DNA from: Actinomycetota bacterium
GTDB lineage: Bacteria > Actinomycetota > AC-67
Direction of reading: 5' to 3'
NCBI GenBank assembly: GCA_041658565.1
Contig: JBAZZY010000013.1
Coordinates: 1-64,000, forward strand
Length of the DNA: 64,000 nucleotides
Positions 44,683 to 52,823 of this stretch are shown piece after piece (within the stretch, counting starts at the first letter, position 1; each line of letters opens with the position of its first letter). Made by a program: the position numbers and the translations under genes. Below the pieces are notes generated by a model, which worked only from the letters and a program-made list of their open reading frames with translations, was not told where the DNA came from and did no database searches.

Positions 44683-45840
44683 TCAAGGATTGAAGTAGGA
44701 GTCCCGGCCCATGGCCTCGTACGCCGACAACGACCCAGCCGAGGAATCCGCGCGCCAGTCGGCTTCCTTCAGCACGTCGAACCACAGGAAGGCCTTGATC
44801 GCCGGGAACGAAGTCTTGATAGAAGAACTCGCTGCGGAGATCCAGGCGCCCTTGTCGCCGCCCTGCTCCACAGAACCGATCTCGCTGATCATGATCGGCT
44901 TTGATGGCGCGTAGTCCCGGTACACATCCGAGAAGAGCGTGGGGAAGGACTTCCAGGAAGACCAACTCCGCGTAGTGCCCCAGTTGTAGCCGTCAATTCC
45001 GACCCAATCGACGTAGGCGTCCCCGGGGTAGTAGTTGCGCCAGTTGTTCCACGAAACGTTCGGAACGCTCTCGTGGTTGGGAGCCCACACCCAGACGACG
45101 TTCGTCGCCCCCCGCGCCGCGAAGATGTCGTGAACGCGGCGCCACGCGGCGATGTACTTTGCCGGCCCGTTGTAGGTGCCTGAGTCGTTGTTGTGCGACC
45201 CATCCCACGCGTACCAGTCGCCGTTCATCTCCCAGGCGAACCGGAGGAACACCGGGGCTCCAAGCGCCTTTAGGGCATCGGCGCGCGCCGTGATTGTCCC
45301 GTCGTAGCTGCCGCCGGCTATGGCCGTCAGCGATGTTCCCATCCACGACACCAGCGGAATGCGACCGTTCGCGATGTCCCATTGCTCCAAACCACTCGGG
45401 AACGTTTGGCTGAAGCCGTAATAGTGCTGGTTGATCGCGATCTTGCGGCCGATCATCGACTCGAACGCCGTCACTTCGTCCATGGCAGCGCGATTGTCTA
45501 CCCACCGATTGTCTGGATCGACATACGCACCGAACAGCGCGCCTGTCGAAGGCACAAGCGGAACTCCCGAGGGCGACGTCGTTGGGGTCGGGGTTGGGGT
45601 CGCTGAAGCCGTCGGGGTCGGAGAAGCCGTCGGGGTTGGGGTCGCTGAAGCCGTCAGGGTCGGCGTCGGGGTCGGAGAGGCCGTCGGAGTCGGACTTGAC
45701 TTGGGCCTCACGCGCTTACCGCTGCCGGCGTACCGAGTCCTCGCCTCAAGGCTTGACCCGGACACCGCAACCACAACGGATCCAAGCAGCGCTACAACCA
45801 ACGCCGAGGCGAGCCAGTGGCGAACACGCGTGCGCGACAT
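44683..45840 (-). CDS. Secreted GH26-type glycoside hydrolase with Pro-Thr linker
   Basis: A 385-residue exported enzyme. Residues 1-28 are a signal peptide, 48-92 a Pro/Thr/Ser linker, and about 101-385 a (beta/alpha)8 domain of the GH26 beta-mannanase type. The general acid is probably E203 in FRLRFAWEMNGDW-like context (RFAWEMNGDW) and the nucleophile E319 in MISEIGSVE; both carboxylates are present. Beta-mannan or a mixed-linkage glucan would be the usual substrate, but specificity cannot be read here. The linker may attach it to the surface. Start ATG with GGGGG nearby. Confidence 0.88.
   Translation of the reverse strand: MSRTRVRHWLASALVVALLGSVVVAVSGSSLEARTRYAGSGKRVRPKSSPTPTASPTPTPTLTASATPTPTASPTPTASATPTPTPTTSPSGVPLVPSTGALFGAYVDPDNRWVDNRAAMDEVTAFESMIGRKIAINQHYYGFSQTFPSGLEQWDIANGRIPLVSWMGTSLTAIAGGSYDGTITARADALKALGAPVFLRFAWEMNGDWYAWDGSHNNDSGTYNGPAKYIAAWRRVHDIFAARGATNVVWVWAPNHESVPNVSWNNWRNYYPGDAYVDWVGIDGYNWGTTRSWSSWKSFPTLFSDVYRDYAPSKPIMISEIGSVEQGGDKGAWISAASSSIKTSFPAIKAFLWFDVLKEADWRADSSAGSLSAYEAMGRDSYFNP
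45565..45699 (-). repeat. Pro-Thr-Ser linker-encoding tandem repeats
   Basis: Degenerate short repeats of a GTCGGGGT(C/T)GGGGTC type encode the TPTASPTPTP-like linker of the glycoside hydrolase. Such tracts slip easily, so the length may vary between strains. Confidence 0.8.
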
Positions 45841-46306
45841 CCAATAACCCCCGCTGAGAAAGTGCGTTCAGTGCCGAACCAGCGATCCATGACATCCGGC
45901 TGAGTCCGACGATGTGACTACTCAGTTCGGTCTATCGACTTGTGACTACGGGCTTTTGAATCGGGCACTAAATGCACGACGGCGCATTCGGCATTTCCCG
46001 CCCTCCCGAAACAACGCAGCCTCAGGCAAAACGTTCTGCAATTCGTCGGAGCGTTCTTCGGGCGAACACCAATAGGGGCCCCCAAAAGGAGCCCAGCCAC
46101 GTCCCGGAAACAGAACCGAGTTCAGGCCGGCCAGAGCCGGCAACTCGCACAGCGAAGACGCGTGGATAAACGCGACCACAAAGCCGGGGCAGGGATGCTC
46201 AGTGTGAGACCGCCGCTCCACGCGGCCTTATCAGGAGAGCATCTGAAGAGGCCCGCCGAACAGAAGCTTTGTCCCGAAAACGCGCGCGCCAAGAACGCGC
46301 ACAGAG
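45841..46306. other. Non-coding gap between GH26-type gene and tRNA-Cys
   Basis: About 465 bases must hold the hydrolase promoter (minus strand) and the tail of tRNA-Cys transcription. Open frames on both strands have no protein-like composition or ribosome site. I see no repeat or RNA gene. Confidence 0.5.
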
Positions 46307-46377
46307 AGGCGGCGCCCGGAATTGAACCGGGGTGGAGGGATTTGCAGTCCCTTGCCTAGCCACTCGGCCACACCGCC
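46307..46377 (-). tRNA. tRNA-Cys (anticodon GCA)
   Basis: Acceptor GGCGGTG/CGCCGCC (one G-T pair), anticodon arm AGGGA-CTGCAAA-TCCCT (anticodon GCA), T arm CCCGG-TTCAATT-CCGGG, and discriminator T as required for Cys. CCA is not encoded. Confidence 0.97.
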
Positions 46378-46379
46378 AC

Positions 46380-46414
46380 AAAAAAGAACCGGACCGGGAT
46401 TCCGTTCCGGCTCT
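46380..46414 (-). terminator. Intrinsic terminator between tRNA-Gly and tRNA-Cys
   Basis: A GC-rich stem of about 12 bp (GAGCCGGAACGG against CCGGTCCGGTTC, with one G-T pair and one mismatch) is followed by six T on the minus strand. It lies just after tRNA-Gly and would end its transcript before tRNA-Cys. Confidence 0.65.
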
Positions 46415-46416
46415 CG

Positions 46417-46488
<72 letters not shown>

Positions 46489-46499
46489 GTAGTCCCGCG

Positions 46500-46529
46500 A
46501 TTGTACTCATCCGCGCGGTCCACCTTCAA
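46500..46529 (-). promoter_or_regulatory. Promoter of tRNA-Gly
   Basis: Minus-strand TTGAAG (-35, 46529-46524) and TACAAT (-10, 46505-46500) are 18 bases apart. The predicted start is about five bases before the tRNA 5' end. Confidence 0.6.
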
Positions 46530-46630
46530 CACCCGGCCCATGGAGCAGGCTCCGGTCGGCGTGAGAGGAAGAACTTCAAACGGATTCCCGCGCGGGCGCA
46601 AGCTAGCGCGCGCCGCGTAGGGCCGACGAT

Positions 46631-47065
46631 CTAGCGGCCGGTCGAGCCGAATCCTGCGGCTCCTCGCGCACTGTCGGGGAGTTCGGTCACTTCACGCACT
46701 CGGACGCTCTCGACGGGCTGGATCACCATTTGCGCAACGCGTTCCCCGCGCCGAATCTCACACGGCGCCTCCGGGTCCAAGTTGATCAGCAGAACCCGGA
46801 TCTCACCGCGGTAACCGGCGTCGATCAAGCCCGGCGCGTTCACCAACGACAGCCCATGCCGGGCCGCCAGGCCCGAGCGCGGCAACACGAACCCCGCAAA
46901 CCCCTCAGGGATCGCCACCGCGATCCCCGTCGGAACCGACGCGCGCTCTCCAGGCTTCAGAGTGACCCCCTCGGCTGCGCACAAGTCCAGACCGGCATCT
47001 CCCGGCTTCGCGTAGCAGGGCAGAGGTAACTCCGGATCAAGCCGCTGAACGAGCATCTCGGTCAC
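46631..47065 (-). CDS. dut: dUTP diphosphatase
   Basis: A trimeric dUTPase of 144 residues giving dUMP for thymidylate synthesis and keeping uracil out of DNA. All five motifs are visible: DAGLDLCA, PRSGLAARHG, LVNAPGLIDAGYRGEI, RVAQMVI and the C-terminal GAAGFGSTGR. The start is uncertain: the GTG used has GAGG 8 bases upstream and gives the family's usual N-terminus; an ATG three codons later, or a GTG ten codons earlier that overlaps nrdJ, are possible. It follows nrdJ, so deoxynucleotide synthesis and dUTP removal share an operon. Confidence 0.93.
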   Translation of the reverse strand: MTEMLVQRLDPELPLPCYAKPGDAGLDLCAAEGVTLKPGERASVPTGIAVAIPEGFAGFVLPRSGLAARHGLSLVNAPGLIDAGYRGEIRVLLINLDPEAPCEIRRGERVAQMVIQPVESVRVREVTELPDSARGAAGFGSTGR

Positions 47066-47081
47066 GCGCTGCACCTCGGAA

Positions 47082-49808
47082 TCAGGAACAGCCACTCGTA
47101 GAACCGCAGGATTCGCATACGTAACACGAACCTGCCGGCCGCATCTTCATGCCGCAGTTGTAACAAAGCGGCGCAGCGTCGAGCCGGATGGCCTCAGCGG
47201 CCTCCGCAATCCCCAGGCTTCCGTTCGACGCGGGCTCAGCCGGCAGCGGCGCCGCGTATGACGCTCCTACGGCCTCTCTGCGCTCGTCGGTCGTTTGAAT
47301 CCCGAGGCGCGCGCGCGAATCCGGATCGAGGAAGTCGATCGCGAGCCGCCGGAACACGTAGTCCACAATGCTGGATGCGAAACGAACGTCGGCGTCGTCT
47401 GTCATTCCGCTCGGTTCGAACCGCATGTTCATCAGCTTGGCCGTGTACGCCTCCAGCGGAACCCCGTACTGCAGCCCGATCGAAACGGCGATCGCCAGCG
47501 CATCCATGACCCCGGCCAAGGTGGAACCCTGCTTGGACACCTTCAGGAAGATCTCTCCCAAGCCGTCGTCCGGATAGCAACCGGCCGTGATGTAGCCCTC
47601 TGCATCGGCGACCCTGAAGGAGATCGTGCGCGACGGACGGCTCTTCGGAAGACGGTGTCGCTGCGGCTTACCGGTCGCAATCACCGCGGGATCCGGTGCC
47701 TTCTCGACCTTCTTCTTGTCCGCCGACAGCGGCTGGGCAACCTTGCAGTTGTCGCGGTAAAGGGCCAGCGCCTTCAGCCCTAGGCGCCAGCTTTCCGTCA
47801 GCAACTCCTCGACCTCGTCGACGGTTGCGTGCTCGGGCATGTTGACGGTCTTGGAGATCGCGCCGGAAATGAACGGCTGCACGGCGGCCATCATCTTGAC
47901 ATGACCGAAATAGTGGATCGGCCTGTCCCCCATTGCGCAATCGAAGACCGCAACATGCTCGGGACGCACGGCCGGAGCGCCGTCAACCGTGTTGTGCTCG
48001 GCAATGTGCGCCACGATCTTGCCTACCTGCTCTTTGTCGTAGCCCAGACGACGCAGCGCGCGCGGAACCGTTTGGTTGACGATCTTCATCGTCCCACCGC
48101 CGACCAACTTCTTCGTCTTTACCAAGGCAAGATCGGGCTCGATCCCGGTCGTGTCGCAGTCCATCATCAGGCCGATCGTTCCCGTTGGAGCAAGCACCGA
48201 CGTCTGAGCGTTGCGATATCCGAACTCCTCGCCGAGAGCAATCGCCTCATCCCACGCCGACCGTGCGGCCTGCACAAGCTCTTCGGGGACCAACTCGGGA
48301 TCGATCGCATCGACGGCCGCTCGGTGTTTGCGGATGACGCCGAGCATCGGCTCCCGGTTCACGGCAAACCCGGCGTGCGGACTCATCTTCTCTGCGAACC
48401 TCGCCGAATCCCGATACGCCCAGCCCGTCATCAGCGCCGTGATCGCAGCAGCCCAGGCACGCCCGCCGTCCGAGTCGTAGGGCAGCCCGCGCGCCATCAG
48501 CAGCGCGCCAAGATTCGCGAACCCGATCCCCAACTCGCGGAAGTTCTTAGCGTTCTGCTCAATCCGCAGCGTCGGGTACGAGGAGTTCCCGACGATGATC
48601 TCCTGGGCCAGAAACACAACATCGATCGCTTGGCGAAACGCCTGGATATCGAAGTTCATGTCCTCGTCGACGAACTTCATCAGGTTCAGCGACGCCAGGT
48701 TGCACGCAGAGTTGTCCAGGTGCATGTACTCCGAGCACGGGTTCGACGCGTTGATCCTTCCGGTGTTCGGAGAGGTGTGCCAGGCGTTGATCGTCGTGTC
48801 GTACTGCACTCCGGGATCCGCGCACTCCCACGCAGCCTGCGCGAGTTGTCGCATCAGGTCCCGGGCGCGCAGTACCTCTACCGCTTCTCCCGTCGCGACT
48901 GCACGTAGCGCCCAGTCGCGATCCTCGACGTAGGCCATCATGAAGTCGTCGGTGAGGCGAACGGAGTTGTTCGCGTTCTGATACTGAATCGAATAGGCGT
49001 CGCGGCCGTCGAGGTCCATGTCGAACCCGCCGTCGCGCAACACGCGCGCCTTCTGCTCCTCGCGCGCCTTGCACCAGATGAAATCGATCACATCGGGATG
49101 ATCGATGTTGAGCACGACCATCTTGGCGGCCCGACGCGTCTTCCCGCCGCTCTTGATCGTGCCTGCCGACGCGTCGGCGCCGCGCATGAACGACACCGGC
49201 CCACTCGCCTCGCCGCCCGACGAAAGGCGCTCCTTCGAGGAGCGAATCGTCGACAGGTTAACTCCCGATCCGGAGCCACCCTTGAAAATCGTGCCTTCCT
49301 CGACGTACCAATTAAGGATCGAACTCATCGTGTCGTCGACGGCCAGAATGAAACACGCCGAGCACTGCGGGTCCCTCTCCGACCCGACGTTGAACCACAC
49401 CGGCGAGTTGAACGACGCCTTCTGCGTGACCAGGATGTGCTTGAGTTCATCGGTCCACGCTTGACGCGACTCATCGTCGGCGAAGTAGCCGTCCTTCCAT
49501 CCCCACGATGCGATCGTGTCGACGACGCGATCGATCAACTGACGAACGGAGCGCTCACGTTGCGGTGTCCCCAGAGGTCCGCGGAAATACTTCTGGGCAA
49601 CGATGTTCGTTGCGTTCTGGGACCACGACACCGGGAACTCCACGTCGCGCTGCTCGAAGGCGTTGCCGCCATCCTTGTAGTTGGGGATGACGGCGTCACG
49701 GGTCTCCCACAAAACATCGTCGTAGGGATGCGCGCCTGCCTTAGTGAAATGGCGCTGCACCGTTAGCCCGGTTGTCCCCGTCGTCATGTCCCGCTCCGTC
49801 TTCGCCAC
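47082..49808 (-). CDS. nrdJ: Adenosylcobalamin-dependent ribonucleotide reductase (class II)
   Basis: A 908-residue class II reductase that needs vitamin B12 and works with or without oxygen. Seen: CSACFILAVDDTM with one active-site Cys, NPCSEYMHLDNSACNLASLNL in two pieces with the central Cys and Glu, and a zinc-binding tail CYNCGMKMRPAGSCYVCESCG. Its start shares a base with the nrdR stop. Regulated by the NrdR boxes in front of nrdR. Confidence 0.96.
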   Translation of the reverse strand: MAKTERDMTTGTTGLTVQRHFTKAGAHPYDDVLWETRDAVIPNYKDGGNAFEQRDVEFPVSWSQNATNIVAQKYFRGPLGTPQRERSVRQLIDRVVDTIASWGWKDGYFADDESRQAWTDELKHILVTQKASFNSPVWFNVGSERDPQCSACFILAVDDTMSSILNWYVEEGTIFKGGSGSGVNLSTIRSSKERLSSGGEASGPVSFMRGADASAGTIKSGGKTRRAAKMVVLNIDHPDVIDFIWCKAREEQKARVLRDGGFDMDLDGRDAYSIQYQNANNSVRLTDDFMMAYVEDRDWALRAVATGEAVEVLRARDLMRQLAQAAWECADPGVQYDTTINAWHTSPNTGRINASNPCSEYMHLDNSACNLASLNLMKFVDEDMNFDIQAFRQAIDVVFLAQEIIVGNSSYPTLRIEQNAKNFRELGIGFANLGALLMARGLPYDSDGGRAWAAAITALMTGWAYRDSARFAEKMSPHAGFAVNREPMLGVIRKHRAAVDAIDPELVPEELVQAARSAWDEAIALGEEFGYRNAQTSVLAPTGTIGLMMDCDTTGIEPDLALVKTKKLVGGGTMKIVNQTVPRALRRLGYDKEQVGKIVAHIAEHNTVDGAPAVRPEHVAVFDCAMGDRPIHYFGHVKMMAAVQPFISGAISKTVNMPEHATVDEVEELLTESWRLGLKALALYRDNCKVAQPLSADKKKVEKAPDPAVIATGKPQRHRLPKSRPSRTISFRVADAEGYITAGCYPDDGLGEIFLKVSKQGSTLAGVMDALAIAVSIGLQYGVPLEAYTAKLMNMRFEPSGMTDDADVRFASSIVDYVFRRLAIDFLDPDSRARLGIQTTDERREAVGASYAAPLPAEPASNGSLGIAEAAEAIRLDAAPLCYNCGMKMRPAGSCYVCESCGSTSGCS

Positions 49809-50359
49809 TACGCTTCCTCCTCGGGTTCTCCGTTGCTTCGTGACGTGACCGCCGCTCTGCGTGCATCCTCCGACCCGGCCTCGGCCTGTCCTGCCTTCGG
49901 TGGAGTCCTCTTCTGGAGCATCTGGCCGACCTCGCGTTCGAAATCGGTCAGTTCCTGGAAGTCTCGGTACACAGACGCAAAACGAACGTACGCCACCTCA
50001 TCCAGTTCGCGGATCCGGTCGAGCACAGCCAGACCGATCTCCTGCGATGCGACAAATGGACTTCCGCTCGCTCGGACGACATCTTCGATCTCGTCTGCCA
50101 CGCGGTCGATGTCCTGCTCGCCCACCGGGCGGTTCACGCACGCCTTCTGGATGCCGGAGATGATCTTGTCGCGGGAAAACGGCACACGCTCGCCCGATCG
50201 CTTGACGACCTGAAGCCCTGAGGGCTCAGCTCGCTCAAACGTGGTAAAGCGTCTGCCGCACTCCCCGCACTCCCTGCGTCTCCGGATCGCTGCCCCGTCC
50301 TCGGCCAGGCGCGAGTCAATCACTCGGTCTTCGAGGCTCTTGCAGTACGGACAGCGCAT
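49808..50359 (-). CDS. nrdR: Transcriptional repressor NrdR
   Basis: A 183-residue repressor of ribonucleotide reductase genes. Zinc ribbon at the N-terminus (MRCPYCKSLEDRVIDSR then CGECGRRFTTFER) followed by an ATP-cone domain (VVKRSGERVPFSRDKIISGI) that senses dATP/ATP. The C-terminus is a longer acidic tail than usual. ATG chosen because GAGGG lies 4 bases upstream; a longer frame would add 40 non-conserved residues. First gene of nrdR-nrdJ-dut, behind two NrdR boxes, so it should repress itself. Confidence 0.95.
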   Translation of the reverse strand: MRCPYCKSLEDRVIDSRLAEDGAAIRRRRECGECGRRFTTFERAEPSGLQVVKRSGERVPFSRDKIISGIQKACVNRPVGEQDIDRVADEIEDVVRASGSPFVASQEIGLAVLDRIRELDEVAYVRFASVYRDFQELTDFEREVGQMLQKRTPPKAGQAEAGSEDARRAAVTSRSNGEPEEEA

Positions 50360-50405
50360 CGCACCCTCTGGCGAGCCTGCGGCTCCCCGGTCTCCACGCC
50401 TCCGA

Positions 50406-50421
50406 CACCCAATATCCTGGG
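50406..50421 (-). promoter_or_regulatory. NrdR box, weaker copy
   Basis: CACCCAATATCCTGGG resembles the NrdR box consensus ACACWATATATWGTGT-type less closely than its partner. Its centre is 32 bases from the stronger box, three helical turns, which is the normal spacing of paired NrdR sites. Confidence 0.5.
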
Positions 50422-50435
50422 CTGAGCATCGGCGA

Positions 50436-50455
50436 CACCACAACATCTTGTGGTG
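50436..50455 (-). promoter_or_regulatory. NrdR box, strong copy
   Basis: CACCACAACATCTTGTGGTG has perfect 8-base arms (CACCACAA/TTGTGGTG) and the CAACATCTTGTG core seen in actinobacterial NrdR sites. It lies 77 bases before the nrdR start. Confidence 0.75.
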
Positions 50456-50531
50456 CGCGGAACATACCACTCGCCGCACCGCGTTTCAAGGAGTCGGAGG
50501 GCATTCCCGGCTAAGTCAGCGGCACCCCTGC

Positions 50532-50783
50532 TCAGCGAGCCGGGATCTTCAGGACTTGCCCGGGACGAAGGGTCCCGCCGGTCAGTCGGTTCGCCCGCCG
50601 AATCTCATAGACGGCGCGACGTCGATCCCCCGGGATTCTAGACGCGATACCCCATAGCGTGTCCCCGGGGCGGACCACGTAGGTCGCCTCAGCCGGCGCA
50701 TGCACCTGGCGCGCGCCCACAACCCGCGCGCCGGGTAACACCAGCATCGCGGCGGTGGCTAGAACTATCATCAGTCGTCTCAT
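50532..50783 (-). CDS. LysM-domain protein, probable SOS-induced cell-division inhibitor
   Basis: An 83-residue exported or membrane-anchored protein: an N-terminal signal/anchor (residues 1-24) and one LysM repeat (YVVRPGDTLWGIASRIPG ... RRANRLTGGTLRPGQVLKIP) that binds peptidoglycan. It is divergent from lexA with three LexA boxes between. In Bacillus (YneA), Corynebacterium (DivS) and mycobacteria (Rv2719c) small proteins in this position block division during DNA damage. The first LexA box begins just before its start codon. Confidence 0.85.
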   Translation of the reverse strand: MRRLMIVLATAAMLVLPGARVVGARQVHAPAEATYVVRPGDTLWGIASRIPGDRRRAVYEIRRANRLTGGTLRPGQVLKIPAR

Positions 50784-50784
50784 A

Positions 50785-50798
50785 CGAACACCCGTTCG
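50785..50798. promoter_or_regulatory. LexA box 1, lexA/LysM gap
   Basis: CGAACACCCGTTCG is an exact CGAAC-N4-GTTCG operator next to the LysM start codon. Confidence 0.92.
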
Positions 50799-50807
50799 GG
50801 ACGTTAC

Positions 50808-50821
50808 CGAACGTCTGTTCG
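50808..50821. promoter_or_regulatory. LexA box 2, lexA/LysM gap
   Basis: CGAACGTCTGTTCG is an exact match, 23 bases from box 1. Confidence 0.92.
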
Positions 50822-50832
50822 TCTGTCAAGAT

Positions 50833-50846
50833 CGAACACATGTTTG
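50833..50846. promoter_or_regulatory. LexA box 3, lexA/LysM gap
   Basis: CGAACACATGTTTG matches with one pyrimidine change allowed by the consensus. It lies nearest to lexA, 58 bases before its start, so it may serve self-repression. Confidence 0.85.
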
Positions 50847-50903
50847 ATTTCCCGAACCTCGCGTGGTAGTTTCGCCCAGGTCGACGTTTCGAGGAGGTGT
50901 CCG

Positions 50904-51521
50904 GTGCGGGACCTGACCAAGCGCCAGCGCGCAATTGTGGATTTCATCATGACGACCCACAGGGAGCGCGGGTATCCACCCACCGTTCGTGAGATCGGCG
51001 ACGCCGTCGGCCTGCAATCCCCGTCCAGCGTCCACGCCCAGATCTCCACGCTCGTCGAGCGCGGCTATCTTCGAAAAGACCCGACGCGCCCGCGCGCGCT
51101 GGTCGTGCGCAAGGACGAGGACGGCATTCCTGTTACGCGACGTGCCATGCACGATGTTCCGGTTCTTGGGCGGATCGCGGCGGGAGCCCCTCTGCTCGCC
51201 GCGGAGAACCTGGAGGAAACCCTGCCGCTGCCCGAGGACCTCGTTGGGTCCGGAACCCTGTTTGCCTTGCGGGTCAAAGGCGATTCGATGATCAACGCCG
51301 GCATCCTCGAAGGCGACCTGGTCATCGTGCGCGAACAGCCGGTCGCCGAAGACGGCGAGATCGTCGCCGCGTTGATCGACGGCGAGGAAGCGACGGTCAA
51401 ACGGTTACGACGCGCCGACGGATCGGTTCGCCTGGAGGCAGAGAACCCCGCCTACGCCCCCATCGTCGCCGACGACGTGCGCATCTTGGGCAAAGTCGTC
51501 AGCGTCATGCGCCGCCTGTAA
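50904..51521 (+). CDS. lexA: SOS repressor LexA
   Basis: A 205-residue repressor-protease. Winged helix at the N-terminus (TKRQRAIVDFIMTTHRERGYPPTVREIG), self-cleavage site A93-G94 (RIAAGAP), catalytic S128 in GDSMINAG and K166 in ATVKRL. GTG start with GAGGAGG 6 bases upstream; an upstream TTG in the same frame would extend into the third LexA box. It controls itself and the divergent LysM gene, and probably recA and ruvCAB in this window. Confidence 0.96.
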   Translation: MRDLTKRQRAIVDFIMTTHRERGYPPTVREIGDAVGLQSPSSVHAQISTLVERGYLRKDPTRPRALVVRKDEDGIPVTRRAMHDVPVLGRIAAGAPLLAAENLEETLPLPEDLVGSGTLFALRVKGDSMINAGILEGDLVIVREQPVAEDGEIVAALIDGEEATVKRLRRADGSVRLEAENPAYAPIVADDVRILGKVVSVMRRL

Positions 51522-52746
51522 CCTCCGGCGCACGAAAGCCCTCGAGCTTGCCGGCCTCGTCCGGCCGGAGGCGCGCGCGCACCAAGGTCCCATCACCGCG
51601 ATGCTCCTGCGATAGCACCGCTCCTGAGGAGTGCAAGGCCGACAGCAGGTCCCCACGCTCGTAGGGGATCAACAAGTCCACGTCGATCTCCGGGACCGGC
51701 ACTCGGGCGACGAGAGCCGCAAGCAGTTCGGCCGTCCCCTCGCCCGTTGCCGCTGAGACCAACACGGCATTCCGGAAGACCCGACCGAGCATGCTTCGTC
51801 CAGCCGCGTCCAACAAGTCGATCTTGTTCACGACGAGCAACTCGGGGACTGCCGCAGAACCGATTTCACCGAGCACCTCGCGCACGGAGGCGTACTGATG
51901 CTCCGGCACCTCGGCGGATCCGTCCACGACGTGGACGATCAAGTCGGCACGGACGGTTTCCTCCAGCGTGGATCGAAAAGCCTCCACCAGGGCGTGGGGC
52001 AACTTGCGCACGAACCCGACGGTATCGGTCAGCGTGATCGTCCTGCCGTCGGGCAAGTGCAGTCGACGCGTCGTCGGATCCAGCGTCGAGAACAACTGGT
52101 CTTGCACGAGCACGCCGGCGTCCGTGAGCGCGTTTAGGATCGTCGACTTGCCCGCGTTCGTATACCCAACCAGGGCGACCGAGGGGATCCGGCTGCGCTC
52201 CCGCTCAGCCCGCTTCACCTCCCGCACTCGGGCGACGGTCTTGAGGTCCTTCTTCACCTTCGTGATGCGCGTCTTAATGCGGCGACGATCGACTTCGATC
52301 TTGGTCTCGCCGGGCCCGCGCGTACCGATCCCGCCGCCGAGCCGCGACATGGATTCGCCCCAGCCGCGCAATCGCGGCAGCAAGTACTGCAATTGCGCAA
52401 GCTCAACTTGCAGCTTGCCTTCGGACGAATGGGCGTGCTGCGCAAAGATGTCGAGGATCAGGGCAGTTCGGTCGATCACCTTGCAGCCGCAGATCTCTTC
52501 GAGGTTTCGCAGTTGTCCGGGGGACAGCTCTTCGTCCACGATGACCGTGTCTGCGCCTTGCCCGCGGACCGTGTCGCGCACCTCCCCCGCCTTCCCTTTG
52601 CCGAGGAACGTCGCGGAATCCGGTCGGTCTCGGCGCTGCACCAGCGTCCCGACGATCGCCGCCCCGGCGGTCTCGGCTAGCCGGGCCAACTCCGCGAGCG
52701 ACTCCTCCGCTCGACCTCCGACGCCGATCGACAGACCGACCAGCAC
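51505..52746 (-). CDS. hflX: Ribosome-associated GTPase HflX
   Basis: A 413-residue GTPase that splits stalled ribosomes. N-terminal HflX domain (ATFLGKGKAGEV, SPGQLRNLEEICGCKVIDRT), then GTPase motifs GYTNAGKST (G1), DTVGFVRKLP (G3), NKIDLLD (G4) and a C-terminal domain. The GTG start used here is the first standard start codon in the frame, but the conserved N-terminal segment ELPPELQELQLERAVLVGL begins 14 codons further up, with no ATG, GTG or TTG until the frame overlaps dapL. A rare start codon is likely. It converges with lexA, overlapping by 17 bases. Confidence 0.92.
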   Translation of the reverse strand: MLVGLSIGVGGRAEESLAELARLAETAGAAIVGTLVQRRDRPDSATFLGKGKAGEVRDTVRGQGADTVIVDEELSPGQLRNLEEICGCKVIDRTALILDIFAQHAHSSEGKLQVELAQLQYLLPRLRGWGESMSRLGGGIGTRGPGETKIEVDRRRIKTRITKVKKDLKTVARVREVKRAERERSRIPSVALVGYTNAGKSTILNALTDAGVLVQDQLFSTLDPTTRRLHLPDGRTITLTDTVGFVRKLPHALVEAFRSTLEETVRADLIVHVVDGSAEVPEHQYASVREVLGEIGSAAVPELLVVNKIDLLDAAGRSMLGRVFRNAVLVSAATGEGTAELLAALVARVPVPEIDVDLLIPYERGDLLSALHSSGAVLSQEHRGDGTLVRARLRPDEAGKLEGFRAPEVTGGA

Positions 52747-52823
52747 CGCGCGCTCAAGTTGAAGTTCCTGGAGTTCCGGAGGCAGCTCGGTGATGCGTCG
52801 CCGCTCGGATGCCCTGAGCTTGC

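Noticed and set aside
45565..45699. CRISPR-like array
   Set aside because: The short repeats encode an in-frame Pro-Thr linker and lack unique spacers; no cas genes are present.
45946..46221. 91-codon minus-strand frame in the tRNA region
   Set aside because: Composition is not protein-like (many Cys, Trp and Pro), with no ribosome site and no recognisable family.
50360..50460. Cobalamin riboswitch before the nrdR-nrdJ operon
   Set aside because: No B12-box-like sequence is seen, and the region is short and filled by the NrdR boxes.
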